A DNA stretch of 64,000 bases. It comes from Paraburkholderia hiiakae (GTDB lineage Bacteria; Pseudomonadota; Gammaproteobacteria; Burkholderiales; Burkholderiaceae). The stretch lies in assembly GCF_904848665.1 (NCBI RefSeq), contig NZ_CAJHCQ010000009.1, positions 1 through 64,000 of the forward strand, in the 5' to 3' direction. Under the pieces are notes generated by a model that was not told where the DNA came from, ran no database searches, and worked only from the letters and a program-made list of their open reading frames with translations. This document shows positions 26,362 through 34,717 of this stretch, in pieces. The position numbers were made by a program, and so were the translations under genes. Every line of letters begins with the position of its first letter. Position 1 is the stretch's first letter.

Positions 26362-28074
26362 ATGATCGACTATCAGACGCTGACCTTCGACTACGCGCGA
26401 TGCAGTGAACAAACCCCGGACGCCGCTGCGTGCGTGCGTCCGGTCGTGGTGGTCGGCGCGGGGCCGGTGGGCCTGGTGACCGCCATCGACCTCGCGCGGC
26501 AAGGTGTGCAGGTGGTGCTCGTGGACGACGACTGCACGCTTTCCACGGGCTCGCGCGCCATCTGCTTTTCCAAGCGCTCGCTCGATATCTTCGACCGCCT
26601 CGGCTGCGGCGAGCGCATGGTCGAAAAGGGCGTGAGCTGGAACGTGGGCAAGGTGTTCCGCAAGGACGAGCTCGTCTACACGTTCAACCTGCTGCCTGAA
26701 AGCGGTCACCATCGGCCGGCTTTCGTGAATCTTCAGCAGTACTACGTGGAAGGCTACCTGCTCGAACGCGCGCAGGCGTTGCCCAACCTGGAAATTCGCT
26801 GGAAGAACAAGGTGACGGGCGTGGCGCAGCACGGCACGCCGGGCGAAAGCGATGCGCACGTCGCGCTCGAAATCGAAACACCGGACGGCCCGTACACGCT
26901 GCTCGCGCGCTACGTGGTGGCCGCCGACGGCTCGCGCAGCCCGCTGCGCAAGCTGCTGGGCCTCGACAGTCACGGGCGCACGTTCAAGGACCGCTTCCTC
27001 ATCGCCGACGTGAAAATGGAAGCCGACTTCCCCACCGAACGCTGGTTCTGGTTCGATCCGCCGTTTCATCCGAACCAGTCGGTGCTGCTGCATCGCCAGC
27101 CCGACAACGTGTGGCGCATCGACTTTCAGCTTGGCTGGGACGCCGACCCGGTGCTCGAGAAAACGCCCGAGCGCGTGATTCCACGCGTGCGCGCGCTGCT
27201 CGGCCCCGATGTGAAATTCGAACTGGAGTGGGTGAGCATCTACACGTTCTCGTGCCTGCGTATGGACAGCTTCCGCCAGGGCAACGTGCTGTTCGCGGGC
27301 GACTCGGCGCATCTGGTTTCGCCGTTCGGCGCGCGCGGCGCGAATAGCGGCTTTCAGGACGGCGAGAACCTCGCATGGAAGCTCGCCATGGTGCTGGAGA
27401 ACCACGCGCCCGACGCGCTGCTCAACACCTATGCGAGCGAGCGCGAATACGCAGCCGACGAAAACATCCGCAACTCGACGCGTTCGACCGACTTCATCAC
27501 GCCGAAGAGCGCGGTGAGCCGCATGTTCCGCGATGCCGTGCTCACGCTCGCTCGCGAGCATGCGTTCGCGCGGCAGTTGGTGAACAGCGGCCGGCTTTCC
27601 GTGCCGGCGGTGCTGCGCGAATCGACCTTGAACACGCCCGACGAAGATACGTTCGACGGCAAGATGGAGCCGGGCGCTTCGTGTGCGGACGCGCCGGTGC
27701 TAAACGCAGCGGGTAACGAGAGCTGGCTGCTTGCGCATCTGGGCGACCAGTTCGCGGGCCTCGTGTTCAGCCGCGCGGGCTCGGCATTCGATACCGCGAC
27801 GCTCGACACGCTGCAGGCGCTCTCGCATTCACCGGTGCCGCTCAAGTTCGTGGTGATGCTCGAAGGCGATGCGGCTGTGCCCGCGGGTCTGCCTGCATCG
27901 ACGGTGGTGTTGCGCGACGCGCAAGGGCTGGCGGCGCAGCGCTACGGCGCGCAGGATGGGGCGTTCTATTTGATTCGTCCGGACCAGCACGTGAGCGCAC
28001 GCTGGCGGCGCGCCGACGCGGCGCGCGTGGAAAGCGCACTCAAGCGGGCGCTTTGCGTGCAAGGCACGGCATAG
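26362..28074 (+). CDS. FAD-dependent aromatic-type monooxygenase (PHBH/MhpA fold)
   Basis: A 570-residue flavoprotein. It shows the Rossmann motif VVVVGAGPVGLVTAIDLARQG (residues 29-49 region), a DG motif in VVAADGSRSPLRKLLG, and the GD motif GDSAHLVSPFGARGANSGFQDGENLAWKL, the set of group A flavin hydroxylases. A C-terminal thioredoxin-like domain follows, as in MhpA, PheA or MobA type phenol hydroxylases. GGAGACAAAAAG precedes the ATG. The probable reaction is NAD(P)H-dependent ring hydroxylation of a phenolic acid; the exact substrate is unknown. Confidence 0.85.
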   Translation: MIDYQTLTFDYARCSEQTPDAAACVRPVVVVGAGPVGLVTAIDLARQGVQVVLVDDDCTLSTGSRAICFSKRSLDIFDRLGCGERMVEKGVSWNVGKVFRKDELVYTFNLLPESGHHRPAFVNLQQYYVEGYLLERAQALPNLEIRWKNKVTGVAQHGTPGESDAHVALEIETPDGPYTLLARYVVAADGSRSPLRKLLGLDSHGRTFKDRFLIADVKMEADFPTERWFWFDPPFHPNQSVLLHRQPDNVWRIDFQLGWDADPVLEKTPERVIPRVRALLGPDVKFELEWVSIYTFSCLRMDSFRQGNVLFAGDSAHLVSPFGARGANSGFQDGENLAWKLAMVLENHAPDALLNTYASEREYAADENIRNSTRSTDFITPKSAVSRMFRDAVLTLAREHAFARQLVNSGRLSVPAVLRESTLNTPDEDTFDGKMEPGASCADAPVLNAAGNESWLLAHLGDQFAGLVFSRAGSAFDTATLDTLQALSHSPVPLKFVVMLEGDAAVPAGLPASTVVLRDAQGLAAQRYGAQDGAFYLIRPDQHVSARWRRADAARVESALKRALCVQGTA

Positions 28075-28091
28075 AGGAAGAGGAAACAACC

Positions 28092-28322
28092 ATGCTGAAC
28101 ACCCAACCGAATCTGGCAAGACCGGACGACTTTTACGAAGCGCTGATCGACATGCATCGCGATCTCGACGAGGCGCAGAGTCAATCGGCCAACGCACAAC
28201 TCATTCTGCTGCTTGCGAATCACATAGGCGAACACGAAACGCTGATACAAGCGCTTCGCTTCGCGCGCGCAGGCGTGAGCGCGCCGGCGAGCAACGGCGT
28301 GACGGGAAAACTCGCGGCGTGA
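28092..28322 (+). CDS. DUF2783 small protein
   Basis: A 76-residue, mostly helical protein starting MLNTQPNLARPDDFYEAL, with LILLLANHIGEHETL in the middle. I recognise it as the DUF2783 type, small proteins commonly encoded directly after FAD monooxygenases. A strong AGAGGAAGAGGAAA site precedes the ATG, 17 bp after the monooxygenase stop. The function is unknown; an accessory or stabilising role for the monooxygenase is inferred from position only. Confidence 0.72.
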   Translation: MLNTQPNLARPDDFYEALIDMHRDLDEAQSQSANAQLILLLANHIGEHETLIQALRFARAGVSAPASNGVTGKLAA

Positions 28323-28377
28323 AAGCGCGATCGCGTCGAAGCGAGCGGCCGGGTGCCTGCCTGCCGCTCGTCAGCCG

Positions 28378-28860
28378 TTACACCTGCATGGACGGCACAT
28401 CCTTCATGCAGCGCAAGGCGAACATCGAACGGCTGTGGCGAATGCTCGAAATGCGATAGAGCTTCTCGCGCAGGAAACGCTCGTAGCCCGCGGTGCCGTC
28501 CACCGCCACCTTGATCCAGTAGTCGTACTCGCCGGAGACGAGATAAGCCTCCAGCACTTCGGGCAGCGCCGCGAGTTCGGCGCCGAAGCGCGCGAGCGCG
28601 TCGTCTTCGTGACGGTCGAGCGTCACTTCCAGAATCACGATGTCCGCGTAGCCCAGCTTTTGCTGGTTCACGAGCGCGACATAGCCGTCGATATAGCCAT
28701 CGGCTTCGAGCTGGCGCGTGCGGTTCCAGCACGCGGTCGTGGACATGCCCACCTGCTCGGCCAGCTCGGCGTTCGACAGTCGGGCGTTCTTTTGCAGGGC
28801 GCTGAGGATCTTGCGGTCCTGATTGTCGAGCGCTTTGGGGGCACGTTCACGAGGGCTCAT
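28378..28860 (-). CDS. Lrp/AsnC-family transcriptional regulator
   Basis: A 160-residue regulator with an N-terminal HTH (LDNQDRKILSALQKNARLSNAELAEQVGMSTTACWNRTRQLE-type arrangement, residues 11-55) and a C-terminal RAM amino-acid-binding domain (VILEVTLDRHEDDALARFG and YLVSGEYDYWIKV). It is divergent from the RhtB exporter at 29267, the usual pairing in which Lrp-type proteins switch on amino-acid export. Confidence 0.9.
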   Translation of the reverse strand: MSPRERAPKALDNQDRKILSALQKNARLSNAELAEQVGMSTTACWNRTRQLEADGYIDGYVALVNQQKLGYADIVILEVTLDRHEDDALARFGAELAALPEVLEAYLVSGEYDYWIKVAVDGTAGYERFLREKLYRISSIRHSRSMFALRCMKDVPSMQV

Positions 28861-28980
28861 GGCGAAAAAGAATCTTGTACAGGTAGGGTCAATTTTAGCG
28901 GAAGAAGATTCCGTGCATTAACCGTTTCTACCTGAAAACCGGAAGCCTAATCCGGCTATTCACCGGTATATTTTCTCCAT

Positions 28981-29181
28981 GCCTTCTTGCCTGGCACGAC
29001 CCACGCGGCCACCTCCCCGCGGTGGGGAGCGCCGCCGCAGCCACAAGCCGCGGTGGTCCGTCAGGGCCGGTTTCCGTTGCACCCTGCGGCGGCTACCGGG
29101 CGTTGCGCGCGTATACCACGCGGCCAGCAATGTCCGGTCAGGCAGTTGGCATTTGAAAACCGCGCTCTCGCGCGGTTTTTT
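28981..29181 (+). ncRNA. Candidate structured leader RNA ending in an intrinsic terminator, upstream of rhtB-like gene
   Basis: In the 406-bp gap before the exporter gene, a 10-bp perfect stem pairs GCCGCCGCAG (29031-29040) with 29084-29093, enclosing a smaller CCAC/GTGG hairpin. A CTCCCC/GGGGAG hairpin (29013-29029) precedes it, and CCACGCGGCCA occurs twice (29001-29011, 29116-29126). The segment ends in a terminator: AAAACCGCGC (29156-29165), loop TCTC, GCGCGGTTTT (29170-29179), then U's. The exporter ATG follows 86 bp later. This looks like a riboswitch or attenuator, or a separate small RNA. I do not recognise the class. Confidence 0.45.
29156..29181 (+). terminator. Intrinsic terminator/attenuator upstream of the RhtB exporter gene
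   Basis: A 10-bp perfect stem (29156-29165 with 29170-29179), 4-base loop and T-tract on the plus strand. No plus-strand gene ends here, so it terminates either the exporter leader or an independent small transcript. Confidence 0.75.
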
Positions 29182-29266
29182 GTTGCCTGGTTTCGATACC
29201 CGCTTTTGATGCCTTTCGCTACCCCGAGCGCCGTCCGTCAACACGTCTTCGCCAGCACGCCCAGCA

Positions 29267-29896
29267 ATGTCGATCCAGCTGTATCTATCTTTTCTCGCCG
29301 CCGCGCTCGTACTCGTCTACACCCCCGGTCCAGTCAACGTGCTCACCATGAGCCAGGCGCTCCATGCCGGCTGGCGCCGCGCGCTGCCCTGCGTCTGGGG
29401 CGGCACGCTCGCGGTGCTGCTCCAGCTCGCGCTGACGGCGCTTTGCCTCAATTCGCTGCTGTTGATTAGTGAGCATTCACTTACGCTTTTGCGCTGGCTG
29501 GGTGCAGCCTATCTCGTCTGGCTGGGCTGCAAGCAGTGGCGCAGCCGCTCGCTGGCTGGTACGGATGTGGCTGCCGAAGCAGCCGATAACGCAAGCCGTC
29601 GCGATCTGTTCTGGCGCGGATTCGCGACTTCGGGGCTCAATCCGAAGACCTTGCTGTTCTTTCCGTCGTTTTTCCCGCAGTTCATGAGCGCCGACGCGCC
29701 CTGGAGCGCCAACCGTCAGTATTTGCTGCTGGCGGCGACGTTTGCGGTGCTGTTTGCGGGCGGCGTGGCTTCAATGGCGCTGTTCTCGCACCGGCTGCGC
29801 CACGTGCTGCAACGGCCGAGGCGTATGCGTGCCGTGAATCGCCTGATGGGCAGCCTGCTCGTGGGCATGGGCGCGATGATGGCCGGCTTGCGCTGA
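29267..29896 (+). CDS. RhtB/LysE-family amino-acid exporter
   Basis: A 209-residue inner-membrane protein with the family N-terminus reading YTPGPVNVLTMSQALHAGWRR, SGLNPKTLLFF in the middle and about six hydrophobic segments. It exports homoserine/threonine-type or other amino acids using the proton gradient. It is divergent from the Lrp/AsnC regulator, and its leader carries the structured element described at 28981-29181. Substrate unknown. Confidence 0.88.
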   Translation: MSIQLYLSFLAAALVLVYTPGPVNVLTMSQALHAGWRRALPCVWGGTLAVLLQLALTALCLNSLLLISEHSLTLLRWLGAAYLVWLGCKQWRSRSLAGTDVAAEAADNASRRDLFWRGFATSGLNPKTLLFFPSFFPQFMSADAPWSANRQYLLLAATFAVLFAGGVASMALFSHRLRHVLQRPRRMRAVNRLMGSLLVGMGAMMAGLR

Positions 29897-29913
29897 GCGC
29901 GCAGGCGGCGGAA

Positions 29914-29937
29914 GGCTCGCGCGGTTGTGCGCGAGCC
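29914..29937 (+). terminator. Hairpin after the RhtB exporter gene
   Basis: GGCTCGCGC (29914-29922) pairs with GCGCGAGCC (29929-29937) around a 6-base loop, 18 bp after the exporter stop and before the convergent DUF2242 gene. There is no U-tract, so terminator function is only probable. Confidence 0.4.
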
Positions 29938-29971
29938 GGTTGGCGTGACGCCGGCTCGGCGCGCCGGGCGC

Positions 29972-31069
29972 TTAGGGCGTGGTCGTGCTGCCGGTGGTCG
30001 ATACGGCCGGCGTGGCCGCCGCGCTCTGCGTGGTAGGAGTGCCTGCGGCCGCCGAGGTCGAAGCGAGCGTTTGCGCTGCCGTGGCGCTTGCCGACGCCGC
30101 AACGGGCGTCGCCGCATTGTGAGTGGTCACACTCGCCGCGAGCCCCGCAGGCTGCGGGTTTGCGGAAACCGTCGCCGGCACGCCCATGATCGCGGCCGCA
30201 GCCGCCGTGGCGTGGTCCACCGGAGCGGAGGCGCCCGGAGTCGATGCGGCGGGCGCGGGCGCCGCCGTAGCTGGCGCCGACGCAGCCGCGGGCGCAGCCG
30301 CCGGCGCCGTTACCACCGGCGCGGCCGACAGCGTGGCGCTATGCAGCACTGCCGCCCCCGTTGCCGCAGCCGCTGCAGCAGCGGCCGGCGCTGCCGACCC
30401 CACCGTGGTCGCGGCGGGCGCTGCGCTTGCCGTGACCGGCTCGATGGGCGGCGGAAGCGGCGCACTCTTGATCGCGTCGGTGCCCGGCACAGGCTCGCTG
30501 CGCGCCGAAGCGTTCAAATACCGCCCCACCAGATCGAAGAAGCGCGAGTAAAACGGGCCTGACTGGATCGTCTCGCTCGAAATCTTCACCATCTCGTCGC
30601 TGTTCGAGCGAATAGGCAGCGATACCGACCCCAGAATCGAGAGCCCCACGCTCGCCGAGGTATCGCTCTTCTTGAGCGCGTAGCCGTTCTGCACGGCGTT
30701 GACGTACACCATGCTCGTATTGCTCGCATCGCCCGGCGTGCAGACCACGTGCACCTCCACGACGATGTGCTGATCCATCGTCGGCTGGAAGTTCTTCGTG
30801 GCGTCGACGGTGTCGTTGCGCGTCATCGTCGTCATGTAGCCCTGGCTCAGCAGCGCGCGGCGCGACGACTCGCAGGCGTCCGTGCTCGCGTAGTTGAAGC
30901 TGCGCGAGAACTGGCTGGGCGCGGTGCTCAGCAACTGATCTTCCTGGAAACCGGGCTTGGCCGAGGAGCACGCGCCGAGCGCAGCAGCCAGCGTCACCGT
31001 GATGACGGCGAGGGCGGCGCTGCGAAGCGGGACGGGCAAACGAGGGAAATTTTTCGAAAAACGGGGCAT
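29972..31069 (-). CDS. DUF2242 lipoprotein with Ala/Thr/Pro-rich C-terminal tail
   Basis: A 365-residue exported protein. The chosen ATG at 31069 gives a signal peptide ending in lipobox LGAC (Cys about 34); an ATG at 31105 would add 12 residues. The DUF2242 domain follows (about 40-210, with QEDQLLSTAPSQFSRSF and ACESSRRALLSQGY). The last 150 residues are almost only Ala, Thr, Pro, Ser and Val, a low-complexity linker-like tail that may reach into the periplasm. The family is of unknown function and is typical of betaproteobacteria. Ribosome site evidence is weak for either start. Confidence 0.75.
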   Translation of the reverse strand: MPRFSKNFPRLPVPLRSAALAVITVTLAAALGACSSAKPGFQEDQLLSTAPSQFSRSFNYASTDACESSRRALLSQGYMTTMTRNDTVDATKNFQPTMDQHIVVEVHVVCTPGDASNTSMVYVNAVQNGYALKKSDTSASVGLSILGSVSLPIRSNSDEMVKISSETIQSGPFYSRFFDLVGRYLNASARSEPVPGTDAIKSAPLPPPIEPVTASAAPAATTVGSAAPAAAAAAAATGAAVLHSATLSAAPVVTAPAAAPAAASAPATAAPAPAASTPGASAPVDHATAAAAAIMGVPATVSANPQPAGLAASVTTHNAATPVAASASATAAQTLASTSAAAGTPTTQSAAATPAVSTTGSTTTP

Positions 31070-31216
31070 GTTTGGGGCAAACAGGGCAGCAATGCGGCAT
31101 TGCATCGGACGGGATGCATTGTAGTTCGGTTCCGCTGCGCATGACCGAACGCTCGTTTTTTCGAGGCATTTCGAAAGCCGGGCGAAGGCGTCTCGAACCT
31201 TACATCCCGCATGACG

Positions 31217-31251
31217 AAAAAAACGGGCTTCCGCCCAACGCGAAAGCCCGT
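31217..31251 (-). terminator. Second intrinsic terminator downstream of the APC permease
   Basis: AAGCCCGT/ACGGGCTT arms at 31244-31251 and 31223-31230 with a run of T's on the minus strand (31222-31217). It is a back-up for the terminator at 31324-31360, or ends a short RNA starting between them. Confidence 0.65.
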
Positions 31252-31323
31252 GTCAATCTTGGCGCCCGGGCGCGGCTGGCGGGGTCGGATAGCCGAGCGG
31301 TTCTTTTTGCTGCACTGGATAGA

Positions 31324-31360
31324 AAAACGGCGAGCGCCCGTAAGGGACGCTCGCCGTTTT
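31324..31360 (-). terminator. Intrinsic terminator of the APC permease gene
   Basis: A 13-bp perfect stem (31324-31336 with 31348-31360) enclosing a CCC/GGG extension, with T-tracts on both strands. It lies 30 bp after the permease stop and could work in both directions. Confidence 0.8.
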
Positions 31361-31390
31361 GTTTGAAACAGGCAGTGCGAGGCGCTTCGC

Positions 31391-32746
31391 TTACACCGCC
31401 ATTTCCGGCGGCGCTTGCCGGAAGCACCGCGTGATCCAGCCGAGATACACGAGGCCGAGCACGAACCAGACAATGCCGAGCACGATCGCGGTCTTTTCGA
31501 GGCTGCACAGCAGCCAGATATCGGTCACGGCGCCGATCAGCGGGAACACCAGACCGCCGAGGAGCCCAAAGCCACGCGTGCCTGCCGCGCCGCTGAAGTA
31601 CTGGCGGATCACGCACAGGTTCACCGACGTGAACGCGAGGAACGCGCCGAAGTTGATGAACGAGGTGGACGTGGCCACGTCGAGCTTCAGCGCGATCAAA
31701 CCAACGACACCCGCAATCGCGATGTTGATCGCCGGCGTGCGAAAACGCGGGTGAATGTAGCCGAAAATCGACTTGGGCAGCACTTCATCGCGGCCCATCG
31801 CATAGAGCAAACGCCCCACGCTGGCCTGCGCCGAGATACCCGAGGCGAACTGCGCGAGAATCAGGCCCGCGAGGAAAATCGTCACGAAGATATCGCCGCC
31901 CACCTTGCGGGCGATTTCGAACGCGGCCGAGTCGGGGTCCTTGAACACGGCGCCCGGATGCGCGAGTTGCAGCGTGTACGCAGCGATCACGAAGATTGCG
32001 CCGCCCACCAGCGCGATCAGCACGATCGCGCGCGGAATGGTCTTTTCGGGCTCGATGGTTTCCTCGGTGAGCGTGGAAACGGCGTCGAAGCCGAGGTACG
32101 AATATGCGGCGATCGCAGCGCCCGCCATCGTGGCCGAAAGCGGCACGTGCGGCTGGAAGAACGGCTGCGCTGCGACGAGTCCGCCCGGACCTGCGGCCGC
32201 GGCGGCGTAGTGCAAACAAAGGACTACGAACATTGCCGTGATGCCGAGCTGCACGATCATCAGCACGATGTTAAAGCGTGCTGCGAGTTCGATGCCGATG
32301 ATGTTCAGCGCGCTCGTGAAGACGATGAACGCGACAATCCAGATCCATGTGGGCACGCTCGGGAACGCAGCGCCAAGATAAGCCGCGCCGATCAGCCAGA
32401 TCACCATCGGCAGGAAGAAGTAATCGAGCAGCGTGGCCCAGCCGATCATGAAGCCCAGGTGTGCATTGAAGCTCTTGCGCGTGTACGTATAGGCTGAACC
32501 CGCCACAGGGAAAAGGCGCGCAAGCTTGCCGTAACTGAGGGCCGTGAACACGATCGCGATGAGCGCGATGAGATACGCGAGGGCGGCGGTGTCCTGGCTC
32601 GCGCCTGCGAGCACGCCATAGGTGCCGTAGACGATCAGCGGCGCCATGTAGGCGAGGCCGAACAGGAGCACGGACGGCAGGCCGAGCGTGCGCTTCAGGT
32701 GAGGTACGTGAGTGCCGCGTTCATGCGACGGCGAGGCAGGCTTCAT
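31391..32746 (-). CDS. APC-superfamily amino-acid/amine permease
   Basis: A 451-residue protein with about 12 membrane segments. The APC hallmarks are visible: LFGLAYMAPLIVYGTYGVLAG in helix 1, GKLARLFPVAGSAYTYTRK in the second loop, and SYLGFDAVSTLTEET in helix 6. It probably takes up an amino acid or amine by cation symport (putrescine importer PuuP-like proteins belong here). The ATG at 32746 (MKPASPSHERG) is preceded by AGGAG; a start at 32806 would add 20 residues. It follows the nitrilase-family amidase gene by 141 bp on the same strand, suggesting linked uptake and hydrolysis of a nitrogen compound. Confidence 0.86.
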   Translation of the reverse strand: MKPASPSHERGTHVPHLKRTLGLPSVLLFGLAYMAPLIVYGTYGVLAGASQDTAALAYLIALIAIVFTALSYGKLARLFPVAGSAYTYTRKSFNAHLGFMIGWATLLDYFFLPMVIWLIGAAYLGAAFPSVPTWIWIVAFIVFTSALNIIGIELAARFNIVLMIVQLGITAMFVVLCLHYAAAAAGPGGLVAAQPFFQPHVPLSATMAGAAIAAYSYLGFDAVSTLTEETIEPEKTIPRAIVLIALVGGAIFVIAAYTLQLAHPGAVFKDPDSAAFEIARKVGGDIFVTIFLAGLILAQFASGISAQASVGRLLYAMGRDEVLPKSIFGYIHPRFRTPAINIAIAGVVGLIALKLDVATSTSFINFGAFLAFTSVNLCVIRQYFSGAAGTRGFGLLGGLVFPLIGAVTDIWLLCSLEKTAIVLGIVWFVLGLVYLGWITRCFRQAPPEMAV

Positions 32747-32887
32747 GATGCAGTTGTCTCCTGGGTGCTGCGGTTCTGGCGGGCGTGAGCGAGCCTGACA
32801 AGCCACGAGAAGCGGCTTGCCGGATCGCTTGTTGCCGGGTCCTGGTGCCTGGCGCTTTTAAGGCTGCTTTTAAGGCCTTTAATGCCT

Positions 32888-33718
32888 TTAACGCGCGCGC
32901 GGGCGGATATTGAGCGAGCGACGCCCTTGCGCGTCGTTCTCGTCCACGAGATTGAGCGCAATGCGTGCGTCGTGCAGATAGCTGTAGTGTTCGCGGCTTT
33001 GCGCGAGGAGCGCGCGATCTACCTTCGCGTGCAGCACCGCGTCTTCGTCCTTCAACTCGCAGAGGACGTCGCCGAACGGGCTCACGAGCGCCGTTTCCCC
33101 GGGGAACGTGAGGTTGTCGTCGCCGTCACCGGTGCGGTTCACGAGCGCCGCGAACATCTGGTTCTCCATGGCGCGCGCGACGATCGCGCGGCGATGCACG
33201 GGGCCGAATGGATCCATATTGCCGTTCGTGACAACGAGCATTTCCGCGCCGAGCGACGCAACGGCACGCGCCGTTTCGGGAAACTCGATGTCGTAGCAGA
33301 TCAAGAGACCAACGGTCGTGCCCTTGAATTCGCACACCTCGTAGCGCTCGCCGGGCGTGAACACGCCCACGTCCGTGGCCCACAGGTGCGTCTTGCGGTA
33401 ACGCAGCGCGATGTCGCCGCGTTCGTCGATCAGCACGGTGGTGTTGTAGAAACGATCGCCATCGCGCTCGGCGAGGCCCACGGCGACGCCGATATTGGCT
33501 GCGCGTGCGGCGTCGCGCACTTTGGAGAGCGAGGGGCCTTCGAGCGTTTCGGCCACGTCGCGCACGTTTTCGCGCGTGGGAAAGCCCGTGAGCGTCGCTT
33601 CGGGAAAGACGATGAGATCGCTGCCTTCGCGGCGCCTGGCCGTAGCGTCGAGCACGCGGGCCAGGTTGGGAGCGACTGCGCCGTCCACGACCGGGATCTG
33701 CGCGAGTTCGAGTTGCAT
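32888..33718 (-). CDS. Carbon-nitrogen hydrolase (nitrilase superfamily amidase)
   Basis: A 276-residue nitrilase-fold enzyme with the catalytic triad Glu40 (FPEA), Lys109 (RKTHLW) and Cys141 (LICYDIEFPE). The short length and the CYDIEFPE context suit amidases or N-carbamoyl/omega-amidases rather than true nitrilases. It is divergent from a LuxR-type regulator at 33838 and precedes the APC permease, so the trio may form an amide-utilisation unit. Confidence 0.86.
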   Translation of the reverse strand: MQLELAQIPVVDGAVAPNLARVLDATARRREGSDLIVFPEATLTGFPTRENVRDVAETLEGPSLSKVRDAARAANIGVAVGLAERDGDRFYNTTVLIDERGDIALRYRKTHLWATDVGVFTPGERYEVCEFKGTTVGLLICYDIEFPETARAVASLGAEMLVVTNGNMDPFGPVHRRAIVARAMENQMFAALVNRTGDGDDNLTFPGETALVSPFGDVLCELKDEDAVLHAKVDRALLAQSREHYSYLHDARIALNLVDENDAQGRRSLNIRPRAR

Positions 33719-33837
33719 GCTTGTCTCCTTCCTTATGTATTACGTAAAGCACCGCGTGGGCGTCAGGAGCGGCTATTATCTCCACGTTATTTTTGTCGAG
33801 GAATTACCCTGCAGGGGTACCCCTGATCGGAGAGGCC

Positions 33838-34692
33838 ATGGAACTGGACTGGCAGGACCGCGCGTTCCATCACCATATCGCGACGCTGATCGACGCCATC
33901 GACGGCTCGGACTTCTGGACCCGCATCACGCGCGTGATCGAGCGCTTTGTCGCGTTCGACAATTGGGTTGCGCTCGTCTTCCGGCGCGATCGCGCGCCGC
34001 TTGTCTGCGCCGAGTCGCCCATGCCCGACGGCACCGTGGATCTCTTGTTCCGCGCGTATCTGGAGGGGATGTACCTGCTCGATCCGTTCTATCTCAACGC
34101 TAGCGAGAAGCCGCGCGCGGGACTCATCACGCTCGCCGAAGTCGCGCCCGACAACTTCCGCATGACGGACTACTATCAGCGCTACTTCAAGAGCAACATC
34201 ATCGGCGACGAGGTGCAGTTCAACTTGCCGGTGGATGGCGAGCGCACGCTGATTTTCTCGCTGGGCGCAAAGCACCATTACACGGAGCGCGATATTGCGT
34301 TGTTCGCGATGTTCGCGCCTTGGGTGGTCGCGCTCATGAAGCAGCGGCTCGCGTCTGAGACGTTTGCCGAGGGAGTTGCCGAGGCGGTCGCGTCGGACTC
34401 GGCTGAAGCCCAAAGCGCGGCGCAGCAGGGGCAGTTGAGCGAAGCGGGCTTCGCGAGCCGCATCGAAGCGGTCACGCAGCAAAGCGGACGCGTGGCGCTC
34501 ACCGCGCGCGAGATCGAAGTGGTGCGTTTGAGCCTGAGCGGCTTTTCCACGCGCGCGATTGCGGAGCGGCTCGAAATTTCGTTCGAGACCGTGCGCGCGC
34601 ACAAGAAGCATATTTACGCGAAGCTCGGCGTGAGTTCGCAGTCGGAGTTGTTTGCGCTGTTCTACGAGCCGCTTGGACGCGCGCTCGTGTGA
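33838..34692 (+). CDS. LuxR-type HTH transcriptional regulator
   Basis: A 284-residue protein with a C-terminal LuxR/GerE HTH (LTAREIEVVRLSLSGFSTRAIAERLEISFETVRAHKKHIYAKLGV arrangement, about residues 220-270). The N-terminal 200 residues do not show the conserved autoinducer-domain residues clearly, so this is probably not a quorum sensor. GGAGAGGCC precedes the ATG at 33838, which I prefer to an upstream alternative at 33793. It is divergent from the amidase gene, its likely target. Confidence 0.84.
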   Translation: MELDWQDRAFHHHIATLIDAIDGSDFWTRITRVIERFVAFDNWVALVFRRDRAPLVCAESPMPDGTVDLLFRAYLEGMYLLDPFYLNASEKPRAGLITLAEVAPDNFRMTDYYQRYFKSNIIGDEVQFNLPVDGERTLIFSLGAKHHYTERDIALFAMFAPWVVALMKQRLASETFAEGVAEAVASDSAEAQSAAQQGQLSEAGFASRIEAVTQQSGRVALTAREIEVVRLSLSGFSTRAIAERLEISFETVRAHKKHIYAKLGVSSQSELFALFYEPLGRALV

Positions 34693-34717
34693 ACAGCCGC
34701 GCGCCTTGAGCGTCGCG

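Larger units (their letters stand above)
31070..31390. other. Intergenic region with two minus-strand terminators
   Basis: About 320 bp between the APC permease stop and the DUF2242 start, both on the minus strand. It contains two strong hairpins with T-tracts on that strand (see 31217-31251 and 31324-31360), so the two genes are transcriptionally separated. No gene is visible. Confidence 0.6.

Noticed and set aside
31280..31310. tRNA-like words (GATAGCCGAGCGGTTC) near 31288
   Set aside because: No acceptor stem, anticodon arm or T-arm can be folded around it; it lies between two terminators and is probably chance.
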